The notes under the pieces are model-generated. The model was not told the DNA's origin, did no database searches, and worked only from the letters and a program-made list of their open reading frames with translations. A DNA stretch of 64,000 bases from positions 45,224 through 109,223 of the forward strand of contig NZ_HF570958.1 of the NCBI RefSeq assembly GCF_001046855.1, read 5' to 3'. The translations under genes and the position numbers were made by a program. The stretch comes from Nostocoides japonicum T1-X7. Its GTDB lineage: Bacteria > Actinomycetota > Actinomycetes > Actinomycetales > Dermatophilaceae. Positions 8,098-17,191 of the stretch are shown here, in pieces (the first letter of the stretch is position 1; each line of letters starts with the position of its first letter).

Positions 8098-9042
8098 ATG
8101 ACCACCGTCACGAAAACTCCGCAGGCCACCGAGCCTGCGTCAGCCAGCCGCGACACGGCGGCTCGCACCCGGCGCTCCGAGCGCCGGCTGGCCCTCGTCT
8201 TCCTCATCCCCACGGTCGGCGGGCTCGCCCTGTTCACCTTCATCCCGATCGTCGGCTCGCTCGTCCTCGCCTTCTTCAAGTGGGACGTCATCTCGTCGCC
8301 GAAGTTCGTCGGGCTGAGCAATTTCATCGACATCGTCGCGGACGGCACGGTCCGGCGGTCCTTCCTCAACACGATCCTCTTCGTCGTGACGACCGTCATC
8401 CTCCAGCTGTCGGTCGCCCTCGGCCTCGCCGCCCTCGTCCAGAGCAAGCTTCCCGGGTGGCTCCGCTCGATCTTCCGGTCGGTGTTCTTCTTCCCGCTCA
8501 TCCTGTCGGCAGCGTCGGTGTCGATCATGATGTCCTACCTGTTCAACCAGCAGTTCGGCCTCGTCAACTGGCTCCTCGGACACATCGGCATACCGGCCGT
8601 CCCGTGGCTGAACTCCGGACCGGGCGCCATCGTCATGGTCATCCTCGTCTACGTCTGGCAGAACTTCGGCTTCTCCTTCCTCCTCTTCCTCGGCGGCCTC
8701 GCGTCGATCCCCCGGGAGGTCTACGAGGCCGCCGCCATCGACGGGGCCTCCGGCTGGCGCCAGTTCTCCCGGATCACGCTGCCCCTCGTCAGCCCGACGA
8801 TCCTCGTCGCGTCCGTCATGGCGATCATCGCCTCGCTGCAGATCTTCGACCAGCCCTACGTCCTCACCCGGGGCGGCCCTGGCGACTCCACCCGAACCGC
8901 CGTCATGGTGATCTACGAATCGGCCTTCCAGCAGCTGCAGTTCGGGCGCGCCTCGGCGATCGGCCTCGTCCTCACCGTCCTCATCATGCTCGTCACCGCC
9001 GTCCAGTTCCGCCTCTCCCGCCGGTTCGTCTTCTACAGCTGA
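8098..9042 (+). CDS. ABC sugar permease, MalF/UgpA type
   Basis: A 314-aa permease with about six transmembrane helices and the inner-membrane EAA loop EAAAIDGASGWRQFSRITLP, which docks the ATPase. The first hydrophobic segment follows a basic, threonine-rich N-terminus. It begins 20 nt after the binding-protein stop, with CAAGGAG upstream. No ATP-binding subunit is encoded here, so a shared MsiK-type ATPase elsewhere in the genome is likely, as is usual for actinobacterial CUT1 transporters. Confidence 0.9.
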   Translation: MTTVTKTPQATEPASASRDTAARTRRSERRLALVFLIPTVGGLALFTFIPIVGSLVLAFFKWDVISSPKFVGLSNFIDIVADGTVRRSFLNTILFVVTTVILQLSVALGLAALVQSKLPGWLRSIFRSVFFFPLILSAASVSIMMSYLFNQQFGLVNWLLGHIGIPAVPWLNSGPGAIVMVILVYVWQNFGFSFLLFLGGLASIPREVYEAAAIDGASGWRQFSRITLPLVSPTILVASVMAIIASLQIFDQPYVLTRGGPGDSTRTAVMVIYESAFQQLQFGRASAIGLVLTVLIMLVTAVQFRLSRRFVFYS

Positions 9043-9053
9043 GGATCCTCGAC

Positions 9054-9920
9054 ATGACCACCAACACCCTTGTGGCACAGCAACGGTCGAAGCGCCCGCT
9101 GTCCGCGCGGCTCGCGTCGACGAGCAAGATCGTCTTCCTCGCCATCGCCGCGCTCTTCACCCTCGGCCCCGTCGTGTGGACGATCCTCACCTCCCTCCAG
9201 CCGCCGACCGAGTCGCTCGGTGCGACGCCGAGCCTCATCCCGAAGGACCTGAGCTTCGAGTCGTACAAGGCCGTCTTCCAGCAGGTCGACATGGTCCTGC
9301 TCATCGTCAACAGCGCGCTCGTCACGCTCCTGTGCGCCGTCGGGCAGATGATCACCGCGGCGATGGCGGGCTACGTCTTCGCGAAGATTGAGTTCCGCGG
9401 GCGAGGGCTGCTCTTCGGGCTCGTCCTCGCGACGATGATGGTGCCGATGCAGGTGACGATCGTGCCCGTCTTCATGCTCATCCGCGGGATGGGCCTGTCG
9501 GACACCCTCCTCGCCCTCATCCTCCCCGCCATCCCCACCGCATTCGGCACCTTCCTCATGCGGCAGTACTTCCTCGGCCTGCCGGACGAGCTCGGCGAGG
9601 CGGCCGCCATCGACGGAGCCGGTCCCTGGCGTACCTTCTTCTCCGTGTACGCACCCCTGGCGACGCCGGGCCTCGCGATCGTCGGGATCCTCGCGTTCAA
9701 CTACCACTGGAACGAGTTCTTCCGGCCGCTCATCATGCTCATCAGCGAGAAGAACTACACGCTGCCGCTCGGCCTCGTGACCCTGCAGGGCAACAAGGGG
9801 ACGGGGTCGGTGGCGACCATCCTCGCCGGCGTCGTCATCTCGATGATCCCCGCCCTGTTCGTCTTCATCTTCGGTCAGCGGACCCTCCGCGAGGGCCTCA
9901 CGGCGGGCAGCCACCGGTGA
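9054..9920 (+). CDS. ABC sugar permease, MalG/UgpE type
   Basis: A 288-aa permease with six predicted transmembrane helices and the EAA loop EAAAIDGAGPWRTFFSVYAP. The end of the protein, FGQRTLREGLTAGSHR, is typical of CUT1 MalG-type subunits (QR-hlv-GlTaGavKG). The ATG at 9054 lies 11 nt after the first permease gene. The stop overlaps the GH32 start by four bases, so transporter and hydrolase are translationally coupled. It forms the heteromeric channel with the upstream permease. Confidence 0.9.
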   Translation: MTTNTLVAQQRSKRPLSARLASTSKIVFLAIAALFTLGPVVWTILTSLQPPTESLGATPSLIPKDLSFESYKAVFQQVDMVLLIVNSALVTLLCAVGQMITAAMAGYVFAKIEFRGRGLLFGLVLATMMVPMQVTIVPVFMLIRGMGLSDTLLALILPAIPTAFGTFLMRQYFLGLPDELGEAAAIDGAGPWRTFFSVYAPLATPGLAIVGILAFNYHWNEFFRPLIMLISEKNYTLPLGLVTLQGNKGTGSVATILAGVVISMIPALFVFIFGQRTLREGLTAGSHR

Positions 9921-11203
9921 GCCCGATGGGGATGACCGCGTCGGACGAGGCTCCGCGCCCCGTCCCGCCGCGCCTGCACATCCGCCCGCGGCGGGGCTGG
10001 ATCAACGACCCGAACGCCGTCGTCCGATGGAACGGCCGGTGGCACGTGTTCTTCCAGCACAACCCGTATGCCGCGGTGCACGACCGCATCCACTGGGGCC
10101 ATGTGTCGAGCGAGGACCTCGTGACCTGGCACGAGCACCCCGTGGCGTTCGGCCCGGAGCCCGGTGGACCCGACCGGTACGGATGCTGGACGGGGGTGTT
10201 CGTCACCGGCCTCGACCGGCCCGCCGTCGCATACTCCGGCGTGATCGACGCGTCGGGCGAGAGCACGATCTGCCTGCGCTACGGGTCGGAGGACCTGGAG
10301 ACCTGGGACTCGCCGATCATCGTGGGGACGACGCCCCACGACGCGGGTGTCACCGTCATGCGTGACCCGTTCGTCTTCAGCTGGCGGGGCCGGCGCTGGG
10401 GGATTCTCGGCGCTCGGCTCGGCGCCGACCTCCCGGCGGTGCTCCTCTACTCGTGCGACGACATCGAGAACTGGGAGTTCGTCGACGTCTGGATGACCGG
10501 CGACGGTCCTCTCTGGTCGTCGGAGGACTCGGACATGTGGGAGTGCCCGCAGGTCGTGTGGGTCGACGAGGAGCCCGTCGTCATCATCTCGCTCCAGCTC
10601 GAGGGGCTCCCGGGCGCCGTTCTCGCGGTGGAGGGATCGGTCACCGAAGAGGACGGTGCGCCACGATTCACGCCGGCGTCGGTCGACAGGCTCGACGGAC
10701 GCCTGTGGTTCTATGCACCGCAGGCCGTCCAGGACCAGCGGACGCCCTTGATGTTCGGGTGGATCCTGCAGGACAACGTGCCCGGCGACGGCGACCAGGT
10801 GGCCGGCTGCCTCACCTTCCCCCGGCGCCTCGGACGGAGAGCCGACGGAACGCTCGTCACCCGGCTCGACCCGGCGGTCGACCGACTGCGCACCGGTCCG
10901 CCCACCCGCGTGCCGGCGGGGTCGGGGCGACCCCTGCCCGCGGCGGCCGTCGTCGACGTCGTCTCGGTCGCTACGGACATGGCGGGTGACATCGTCCTCC
11001 ACGGGGGCGGATCCACCATCGTCGTTCCGCCCGTGGCCGGCACGACGGCCTGGACCGACGGTGAGGTCGTCGAGGTCTTCCCGGGGGACGGTGGCCTACC
11101 GTCCGCGATCCGTGGGATCGGCGCGTGGCCCTGGATGCTCGAGGTGCCGGAGGGGGCCGAGGTCACCGTGACCGTGCTCGGTCTGCCGAGTGCCGCGCGG
11201 TGA
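9917..11203 (+). CDS. Glycoside hydrolase family 32 (beta-fructosidase)
   Basis: A 428-aa GH32 enzyme. The catalytic nucleophile motif WINDPN lies near residue 30 (DNA about 10000), the transition-state RDP motif is MRDPFVF, and the acid/base motif is WECPQVVW. A five-bladed propeller precedes a short C-terminal beta-sandwich. There is no signal peptide, so it acts in the cytoplasm on imported sucrose, levan or inulin oligosaccharides. The GTG start at 9917 overlaps the permease stop; ATG codons at 9926 and 9932 are alternatives. It completes the binding protein-permease-permease-hydrolase operon. Confidence 0.92.
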   Translation: MSPMGMTASDEAPRPVPPRLHIRPRRGWINDPNAVVRWNGRWHVFFQHNPYAAVHDRIHWGHVSSEDLVTWHEHPVAFGPEPGGPDRYGCWTGVFVTGLDRPAVAYSGVIDASGESTICLRYGSEDLETWDSPIIVGTTPHDAGVTVMRDPFVFSWRGRRWGILGARLGADLPAVLLYSCDDIENWEFVDVWMTGDGPLWSSEDSDMWECPQVVWVDEEPVVIISLQLEGLPGAVLAVEGSVTEEDGAPRFTPASVDRLDGRLWFYAPQAVQDQRTPLMFGWILQDNVPGDGDQVAGCLTFPRRLGRRADGTLVTRLDPAVDRLRTGPPTRVPAGSGRPLPAAAVVDVVSVATDMAGDIVLHGGGSTIVVPPVAGTTAWTDGEVVEVFPGDGGLPSAIRGIGAWPWMLEVPEGAEVTVTVLGLPSAAR

Positions 11204-11222
11204 GCTTCGGCGGAGGCCGGCG

Positions 11223-12311
11223 TCACCCTGACGGGTTCGGTCCCACCGAGTCGCGCACGATGAGCTCGAGGGGGAGCAGCTCGACCCTCGCCGGTGGTCG
11301 GGTTCCCGACTCGACGGCATCGACGAGCATCTCCACCGCCCGGCTCCCCATCTGACGATGGGGTAGGGCGAGCGTCGTCAGTGAGGGGACGACGTTCGCC
11401 GCCAGCTGCTCCTGGTCGTCCAGGCCGAGGACCGACAGGTCGTCGGGCACGCGAAGCCCGAGGCTCGCGGCGGCCAGGAGCACGCCGGTGGCGACGCGGT
11501 CGTTGACGGCGAAGATGGCGGTCGGCCGTTGGTGGACGGGTCGCCGACCGCGGCCCTGGCCGTCGGGACCATCACCGAGGACGGCGAGGGCTGCGGCATG
11601 CCCGGCGTCGATCGACCACCCGGCGCCGACGATCGGCGAGTCCGTCGCCGGAACCCCGGCCCCGCGGAGGACGTTGCGGAACCCCTTCGCCCGCAACGGT
11701 CCGGCCATGTTGCCGTCCTTGATCCGCTTGCCCGGACCGGGACCGCTGAGCATCGTGATGCGGCGATGACCGAGGCCGAGGAGGTAGCGAGCGGCCGTCC
11801 GGCCGGCATTCACCTCGTCGGGGATGACGGCGAAGTGGGAGCCGTCCGGGCCGGTGCAGTTGGCGAGCAGGAGTGGCAACGTCGTCTCGGGGAGGGTGCT
11901 CATCTCGCGGAGGCCCATCGTCGCGTAGACGACTCCCTGCACCTTCCGGCGGCTGAACTCGGTCACCGCGTCCTGTTCGAGGTCGCGGTGGTCGCGACTG
12001 TCGAATGCGAGCATCGCGTAGCCGCGGCCGGCGGCCGCGTCCATCGCGCCGGCGAGCAGCCGCCCGGCGAAGGGCGACGAGGCGATGGCGTCGGTGACGA
12101 TGCCGAGCATGTGCGTCTTCTGCTTGCGGAGGCTGCGCGCGACGCCGTCGGGCGTGTAGCCGAGCTCCTTGGCCGCATCGAGGATGCGCACCTTCGTCGC
12201 GGGAGCGATGTTGCCGACGTCGTTGCCGTTGAAGACGAACGAGACCGCGGTCACGCTCACGCCCGCGAGCTTCGCGACATCGGAGGCTTTGGGGCGAGCG
12301 GACACAACCAC
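11223..12311 (-). CDS. LacI-family transcriptional regulator
   Basis: A 362-aa regulator. The N-terminal helix-turn-helix SDVAKLAGVSVTAVSFVFNG is classical LacI, followed by a hinge containing ELGYTPDGVARSLR and a periplasmic-binding-like sensor with LLGLGHRRITMLSGP and TAIFAVNDRVATGVL. It is convergent with the GH32 gene, with only 19 nt between stops. It probably represses the fructan operon through the 16-bp palindrome at 6636. The start is GTG at 12311 or 12305; neither has a strong ribosome site. Confidence 0.9.
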   Translation of the reverse strand: MVVSARPKASDVAKLAGVSVTAVSFVFNGNDVGNIAPATKVRILDAAKELGYTPDGVARSLRKQKTHMLGIVTDAIASSPFAGRLLAGAMDAAAGRGYAMLAFDSRDHRDLEQDAVTEFSRRKVQGVVYATMGLREMSTLPETTLPLLLANCTGPDGSHFAVIPDEVNAGRTAARYLLGLGHRRITMLSGPGPGKRIKDGNMAGPLRAKGFRNVLRGAGVPATDSPIVGAGWSIDAGHAAALAVLGDGPDGQGRGRRPVHQRPTAIFAVNDRVATGVLLAAASLGLRVPDDLSVLGLDDQEQLAANVVPSLTTLALPHRQMGSRAVEMLVDAVESGTRPPARVELLPLELIVRDSVGPNPSG

Positions 12312-12391
12312 ACGTTAGTCGGTGCAACCCCACGATGCTCCACGGTGGTGGAGTGCCGGCGACGGGTCACTCCTGGTTGGGCATCGATCCG

Positions 12392-12778
12392 TCACGAGGG
12401 CGTGTCCCGACGTGAGAGGAATGTGGTGATCCGGCAGTTGAACAGCTCCCAGATCCGGTCGCGCCTCCCCGAGCGCCATTGGCTCGGGCACGGACGTGCA
12501 CTCCGAGGATCGGGGTCGGCGACCTGGCTCGGGTCGAGGGCCATGATCGTGAGGTCGACGACCCGTGGCTCACCCGGTCGGCGGAGCGACAGGGTGCCGC
12601 CGTCCCTCGCGTCCCACGCGAGCTCGAGGCTCCCGTCCGAGTGCTCGAGGGCTCCGCCCGACGTGAGGGTCGCGACGTCCTGGGCCAGCTCGGGGCAGGT
12701 CTGACCGAGCCGCTCGAGACGGTAGCTCCAGGTCTCTGCGAAGCTGAGGTTCCGATGGGCGACGATGCCCTTGCCCAT
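12392..12778 (-). CDS. Hypothetical protein, 128 aa
   Basis: Not recognised. The ATG at 12778 has an excellent ribosome site (GAGGAGGAG, about five bases upstream), which is the main support for a real gene. The sequence is mixed alpha/beta in character, with no membrane segment, no signal peptide, and an arginine-rich C-terminal third. The stop lies 80 nt upstream of the LacI-type gene on the same strand. The 144 nt between this gene and the Phd-domain gene upstream hold nothing I can identify. Confidence 0.6.
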   Translation of the reverse strand: MGKGIVAHRNLSFAETWSYRLERLGQTCPELAQDVATLTSGGALEHSDGSLELAWDARDGGTLSLRRPGEPRVVDLTIMALDPSQVADPDPRSARPCPSQWRSGRRDRIWELFNCRITTFLSRRDTPS

Positions 12779-12922
12779 GACGCCTCCTCCTCGTGACCTG
12801 GGCCCCAGCGGTAGCGGTGATCGAGTCCTGGAGCGACGCGGCGGCGATGATGAGCCCGGCGACGGCATACCGGGTGGCCCGAGCGTATCGGTCGCGCGGC
12901 GGGACGCCGTGGCGAACGACGA

Positions 12923-13783
12923 TCAGCTGTCGGTCTCGGCGCTCCGCGGGGCGGGGGGTGAGAGGAACTCGAGGGCCTTGGCGGTGGCGGTGAGCGTCTT
13001 CTCGTCGTCGCCGTGCGCGGCATACGCCTTGCCCATCGTGTCGATGGCCCGCACGACGGTGATGGTCAGCGTGGGGTCGACGACCGACCCGACGGTGCTG
13101 AACAGCTCACGGTAGGCGCGCTCCGCATCGGACAGCCGCCCCGACCGGACGAGGTCCTCGACCTCGATCTCCAGGGCGGCGACGCGCGTCCGGGCGCGTC
13201 CCGGCGCGGCGTGGGCCAGGTCGGCGAGGTGGAGACCCACGGCGGCCGCGGGGTTGCTCGCGCGCTCCTGGAGGTCGTCCATGACCTCGTCGAGCTCCTC
13301 GGCCGTCGCGTGGGGATGGTCCCGCTCGTAGGTGGAGAGCTGTTGCTCGACCCAGGCGGCGCCGAGCGTGAACGGCTCGACGGCCCGGGTGCGCAGGAAC
13401 CCCACGAGGCGGCCCTCCCTCGTCACGTATGCCGGAGTGCCAGCCTCGGCGGAGCGCACCATCCGCGAGGGGGAGCCTTGGCCGATCGTGGTGGCCGTCA
13501 GCTCGTTGAGGCCCTCGATCTCACCGGTGACGGCGAAGCCGACGAGCGCCTCCATGTCGGTGATCGGGTCGGGTGGGTCGATCTGCGCGACCACCGTCCC
13601 ATGACGGGACACGAGGACCTGGCGGCCGGCGTCGAGAGCGGCGAAGACGGCCGGCGCCTCCTTCTTGAGTCGAGACACCGTCACCGGCCCGAACGGCTGC
13701 GCCATCTGTCCCTCACGCCCTTCCCCGTGGACCGGTCCCTGCAGACCGCCGGTCCCCGATATTGCCTCGTGCTCTCGGTACAT
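12923..13783 (-). CDS. Phd/YefM-like antitoxin domain fused to a helical C-terminal region
   Basis: A 286-aa protein if the ATG at 13783 is used (GGGAGG six bases upstream). A second plausible start is ATG at 13705, giving 260 aa beginning MAQPFGPVTVSRLKK. The segment VTVSRLKKEAPAVFAALDAG followed by QVLVSRHGTVVAQIDP matches the N-terminal DNA-binding fold of Phd/YefM antitoxins. The remaining about 200 residues are helix-rich with no toxin motif, and no toxin gene lies adjacent. It may be a stand-alone regulator. It is divergent from the membrane protein at 13830 with only 46 nt between start codons. Confidence 0.65.
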   Translation of the reverse strand: MYREHEAISGTGGLQGPVHGEGREGQMAQPFGPVTVSRLKKEAPAVFAALDAGRQVLVSRHGTVVAQIDPPDPITDMEALVGFAVTGEIEGLNELTATTIGQGSPSRMVRSAEAGTPAYVTREGRLVGFLRTRAVEPFTLGAAWVEQQLSTYERDHPHATAEELDEVMDDLQERASNPAAAVGLHLADLAHAAPGRARTRVAALEIEVEDLVRSGRLSDAERAYRELFSTVGSVVDPTLTITVVRAIDTMGKAYAAHGDDEKTLTATAKALEFLSPPAPRSAETDS

Positions 13784-13829
13784 ATTACCCTCCCATCTAG
13801 GTAACTCTCAATCGGGTGAGGAACATGCG

Positions 13830-14657
13830 ATGAGCGTCTACGGGGGCGCGGGTGACGCGTACCGCGACACCACGAAGTGGATGGCCGCGTCGGTCCCGCT
13901 CGCGACACTCGTCGCGGCCGGCGTGGCGCTCGGTCCACGCGTCGTCCAGAGCGTCCAGACGGCATCGTCCGTGTCCGGATGGGTGGGCGGTCACTGGCTC
14001 GTCCTGCTCTGTGGCGCCGCGGTCGTCGGTGCGGTCGCCTGGGTGCTCGCGACGGGCGCGCGAGTCCTCAGCGCCGGCCCGAGTCTCCCGGTCGAGCTCG
14101 TCAAGGATCCTGACGGTGCGGTCGGGAAGGCCATCGGCGACGGGGTGGCGCTTCCCTACTACGGCGGTGCGCCCTCGTTCTATGCCGACCTGGACGCCTG
14201 GCTCGAGGACATCGAAGCTCCGGACGCGGATCCGGCGATGCCCGACTCGCGGCTCGACCGCCTCGTTCCCTCCCTCGTCGCCATCGGCGAGTGGTCCGCG
14301 CTCCATGAGATCGAGGTGGCGTACAAGGACTTCCGGCGGGCCTTCGGGCTGGGCGTCCTGTGCATCGTCCTCGCCATCCTCGTCGCCCCGGTCCAGCTCC
14401 CCTCGGGACCGGCGGTGACGGCTCCCACGCCGGTCACGGTCGAGGTCGGTCAGGCCGGTGCCGACGACCTGTGGTCGAAGACCGGATGCACCGACCCGAT
14501 GATGTCCACCTTCACCGCCGTCGCGGGCACGTGGGACGCGCCCGTCCTCGCCGTGGACGGCCCCGACTGCCCGATCGGGGCGACGTGGGTCCCGTCGCGC
14601 ACCGACGCCGACGTACGCCCGGTTCGGGATGCCGCGGTCCCCGCGAGCGGTCGATGA
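13830..14657 (+). CDS. Hypothetical membrane protein, 275 aa
   Basis: Family not recognised. Hydrophobic segments lie at about residues 22-40, 57-78 and 175-192, so it is probably an inner-membrane protein with a C-terminal extracytoplasmic tail that carries two cysteines (TGCTDP and GPDCPIG), a possible disulphide. The ATG at 13830 follows GTGAGG. The stop overlaps the start of the next gene by four bases (ATGA), so it is co-translated with the metallo-beta-lactamase-fold hydrolase. Confidence 0.6.
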   Translation: MSVYGGAGDAYRDTTKWMAASVPLATLVAAGVALGPRVVQSVQTASSVSGWVGGHWLVLLCGAAVVGAVAWVLATGARVLSAGPSLPVELVKDPDGAVGKAIGDGVALPYYGGAPSFYADLDAWLEDIEAPDADPAMPDSRLDRLVPSLVAIGEWSALHEIEVAYKDFRRAFGLGVLCIVLAILVAPVQLPSGPAVTAPTPVTVEVGQAGADDLWSKTGCTDPMMSTFTAVAGTWDAPVLAVDGPDCPIGATWVPSRTDADVRPVRDAAVPASGR

Positions 14658-15811
14658 GACGCCTTCGGACGCTCGCCGGCTGGGTGACCGGCATAGCGGG
14701 GGCAGCGTGGCTCGTCTGGGCGGGGCGCGAGCTGCCGGGGCAGCTGGGAGCCCGCCCGACCGGTGAGCGGCGGCGCCGGATCGCCAGGTCACCCCGCTTC
14801 GGCGCCGACGGACGCTCCCACAACCTGCCCGGCCCTCGGCGTCCGCTCCACGCGGTCCGTGAGACCGCGCGGTGGCTCTTCGTCGGCCGGGACGCCCAGC
14901 ATCCCGCTCATCCCATTCCGGTGGTCGCCGGGCCACGGCCGGACGAATGCGGTGAGCGCTCGACCCATGGCGGCACCGAGACGAGGGGCAACGGTCGACT
15001 GCACGTGACGTGGCTCGGCCACTCGACCTGTCTCGTCGAGCTCGACGGGGCACGCCTGCTCACCGACCCGATCTGGAGCGAGCGGTGCTCGCCGTCCCCC
15101 GCGATCGGCCCACGACGCCTCCACGACATGCCGCTGCTGCTCGACGAGCTGCCACGCTGCGACGCCATCGTCGTCTCCCACGACCACTACGACCATCTCG
15201 ACCGGCGGACCGTCGAGGGGCTCTCGCGCACGCAAGAGGCGCCGTTCGTCGTGCCTCTCGGCGTCGGCGCCCACCTCGAGCGGTGGGGCGTCCCGGCACG
15301 CCGGATCGTCGAGCTCGACTGGGGCGAGTCGGCCACGCCGTCCGACACCGGCATACGGCTCACCGCAACCCCGGCGCAGCACCTCTCGGGGCGCGCCGTC
15401 GTCACGAAGCGGACGCTGTGGGCCTCGTGGGTCATGACCGGACCGCAGCACCGCGTGTACTTCTCCGGCGACACCGGCTACTTCGGGGAGTTCCGCCGGA
15501 TCGGCGCGGAGCACGGCCCCTTCGACGTCGTCCTCATGCAGATCGGCGCGTACGGCGACGGCTGGCCCAACGCGCACATGACGCCCGAGGAGGCCGCCCG
15601 CGCACTGCGCGATCTCGGCACGCGGATCACGGTGCCGATCCACTGGGGCACCTTCAGCCTGGCCGGCCATCCCTGGGACGAGCCGGTCGAGAGGCTCCTG
15701 GCTGCCACGTCCGAGGACGGTATGCGGGTCGTCGTCCCCCGCCCGGGGGAGCGCGTCGACGTCGACGCGCCACCTCCCCTCGACCCGTGGTGGCGGGCCG
15801 TCGCCCGCTGA
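14654..15811 (+). CDS. Metallo-beta-lactamase-fold hydrolase (UlaG / NAPE-PLD-like)
   Basis: A 385-aa protein. An N-terminal membrane segment (residues about 8-25) is followed by an MBL domain with the metal-binding motif SHDHYDHLD, the upstream strand VTWLGHSTCLVELDG, the FSGDTGYFGEF aspartate motif, and a final histidine in VPIHWGTFSLAGHPWDEP. This pattern matches the NAPE-PLD / UlaG-like lactonase and phosphodiesterase group, which use two zinc ions. It is probably membrane anchored. Coupled to the preceding membrane protein by an ATGA overlap. Confidence 0.85.
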   Translation: MRRLRTLAGWVTGIAGAAWLVWAGRELPGQLGARPTGERRRRIARSPRFGADGRSHNLPGPRRPLHAVRETARWLFVGRDAQHPAHPIPVVAGPRPDECGERSTHGGTETRGNGRLHVTWLGHSTCLVELDGARLLTDPIWSERCSPSPAIGPRRLHDMPLLLDELPRCDAIVVSHDHYDHLDRRTVEGLSRTQEAPFVVPLGVGAHLERWGVPARRIVELDWGESATPSDTGIRLTATPAQHLSGRAVVTKRTLWASWVMTGPQHRVYFSGDTGYFGEFRRIGAEHGPFDVVLMQIGAYGDGWPNAHMTPEEAARALRDLGTRITVPIHWGTFSLAGHPWDEPVERLLAATSEDGMRVVVPRPGERVDVDAPPPLDPWWRAVAR

Positions 15812-15863
15812 GCGGATGCCGACCGACGAATGGCCGACCGACGAATGCCCCGCTGAGCGGATG
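15804..15863. repeat. Nested short repeats between convergent genes
   Basis: A 15-nt unit, GCCGACCGACGAATG, occurs twice in tandem (15818-15832 and 15833-15847). It is flanked by two copies of CCCGCTGAGCGGATG (15804-15818 and 15849-15863), the first overlapping the stop of the hydrolase gene. The outer copies contain the palindrome CCGCTGAGCGG. The array may have arisen by slippage or serve as a bidirectional terminator; no U-tract is present. Confidence 0.7.
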
Positions 15864-15907
15864 GCGGGCCGAGACGCCGAGAGCGCGACAGCGACCGCCC
15901 TGACACA

Positions 15908-16174
15908 TCAACCGCGCCAGCGCGCCCAGGCCGCCTGTCTCGTCGTCCCGGTGAGGTCGGCGACCTGCGACCACGATCCCCGGGCGGCGAGCCCCCGGGC
16001 CGCCTCGCCGAGGGCGACGCCCGCGTGGCCGCTCATCGTCAGCAGTTCGGCGAATGCCGATTCGTCGCCTCGCGAGGCCAGCTCGCTCATGGCGTCCCGG
16101 GCCAACGCGCCGAGGGTCGCGGTGTCGAGGGTCGCGAGGTCCGGGACACGCCCCGGAGTGCTCGAGCCGGGCAT
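15908..16174 (-). CDS. Small helix-turn-helix-like protein, 88 aa
   Basis: The C-terminal segment WSQVADLTGTTRQAAWARW resembles a helix-turn-helix of the type seen in actinobacterial proteins that end in a TRQAA recognition helix. The N-terminal half is helical (DTATLGALARDAMSELASRG). The ATG at 16174 has AGGGAG upstream. It lies 33 nt downstream of the C45-like gene on the same strand, so it may be in the same transcript. A DNA-binding role is inferred. Confidence 0.6.
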   Translation of the reverse strand: MPGSSTPGRVPDLATLDTATLGALARDAMSELASRGDESAFAELLTMSGHAGVALGEAARGLAARGSWSQVADLTGTTRQAAWARWRG

Positions 16175-16207
16175 GGCGCGCTCCCTTCGCCTGACGTGCG
16201 AGCGACG

Positions 16208-17188
16208 TCAGTCGCCCGTGAGGCGCACCACGATACTGTCCGCCGGCGAGTCGAACCGGCGCACGAGCTTCGCGTCGGGCCACCGGTACTCCAGCGTCCC
16301 CTCGGCCGGACGGTAGACCGCCGTGTAGACGGTCCCGAAGCCCATCGCATACGCGGTGTTGTGCAACGGCTTCCGGAGGAAGGCTCTCGTGACCGACTCG
16401 GTGTCGGGAGCCGTCGTGACGGCGGTGAGGGCGTGCTCGAGCCGCTCGACACTCCGGAACCGCGCCGCGTGGGCCGGGTGCTCGGGCACGAGTCCCCGAT
16501 GGTTGGTCGCCGCGGGAAGCGTTGACACGTGCGGCTTCTCACCCGGAGCCACGAAGGCGGTGACGACCCGGCCGTGGGCGTCGCCGATGGTGAGGTTGTA
16601 TGCCATCGCCACCGGGATCGTCTCGAGGCGGCGGAGCGCGTCGCCGACGTCGGTCGAGACCTCCAGGAGGTACCGGACGACGAGCGGTATGCCGAAACCC
16701 GGCTCGGACCCGGGGCGTCCGCCGAAGGTGAGGGAGACGACGAGGCCCGCGTCGTTCATCCCGTCGAGCAGTCCCCAGAGGCAGTCGCTCGTGCCGACGA
16801 CCCTGCGTCCGGTGAAGCCGCTGGAGTAGCTGACCCACTCGAACAGGTCGGGGCTGTAGTCGTAGTTACGCACGAGAGTGGGCTGTTCGCGCACGTGGAC
16901 CGCTTGGGTGCAGCCGGGTAGGAACGTCGGCATGTCCCACATCGTCAGCATCCGCGCGGCGATGTCGTCGTCGGCGAGGTGGACGAGTCGTTCGAAGGTC
17001 GGGACGAGCTGCGGCAGGTGCCGCTCGAGCCGGCTCGTGGCGGTGGCGAGGCTGGGGCGCGCGTCGGTGCCGTTCTGGAGGTACCACGCGCGGTACGCCG
17101 GCCACGTCGCGTCGAAGAGCGCCTGCCAGCGGGGGCCCGGTGTCGGCTCGCTGATGCCGTGCATGGTGAAGGTTCGGGTTGTCGTCAT
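16208..17188 (-). CDS. C45-type peptidase / acyltransferase-like Ntn hydrolase
   Basis: A 326-aa protein resembling the acyl-CoA:6-aminopenicillanate acyltransferase / linear amide hydrolase group. The putative nucleophile is the cysteine in FLPGCTQAVHV, followed by the typical LVRNYDYSPDLFEW; conserved DCLWGLLDGMNDAGL and the late segment NHRGLVPEH are also present. In these families an internal Cys becomes the N-terminal nucleophile after self-processing. ATG at 17188 or 17164 could start translation. The substrate is unknown. Its promoter carries a pair of identical-arm inverted repeats. Confidence 0.75.
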   Translation of the reverse strand: MTTTRTFTMHGISEPTPGPRWQALFDATWPAYRAWYLQNGTDARPSLATATSRLERHLPQLVPTFERLVHLADDDIAARMLTMWDMPTFLPGCTQAVHVREQPTLVRNYDYSPDLFEWVSYSSGFTGRRVVGTSDCLWGLLDGMNDAGLVVSLTFGGRPGSEPGFGIPLVVRYLLEVSTDVGDALRRLETIPVAMAYNLTIGDAHGRVVTAFVAPGEKPHVSTLPAATNHRGLVPEHPAHAARFRSVERLEHALTAVTTAPDTESVTRAFLRKPLHNTAYAMGFGTVYTAVYRPAEGTLEYRWPDAKLVRRFDSPADSIVVRLTGD

Positions 17189-17191
17189 GCC

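Noticed and set aside
11529..12704. A 391-codon plus-strand frame
   Set aside because: It is the antisense shadow of the LacI-type gene, which has clear domains.
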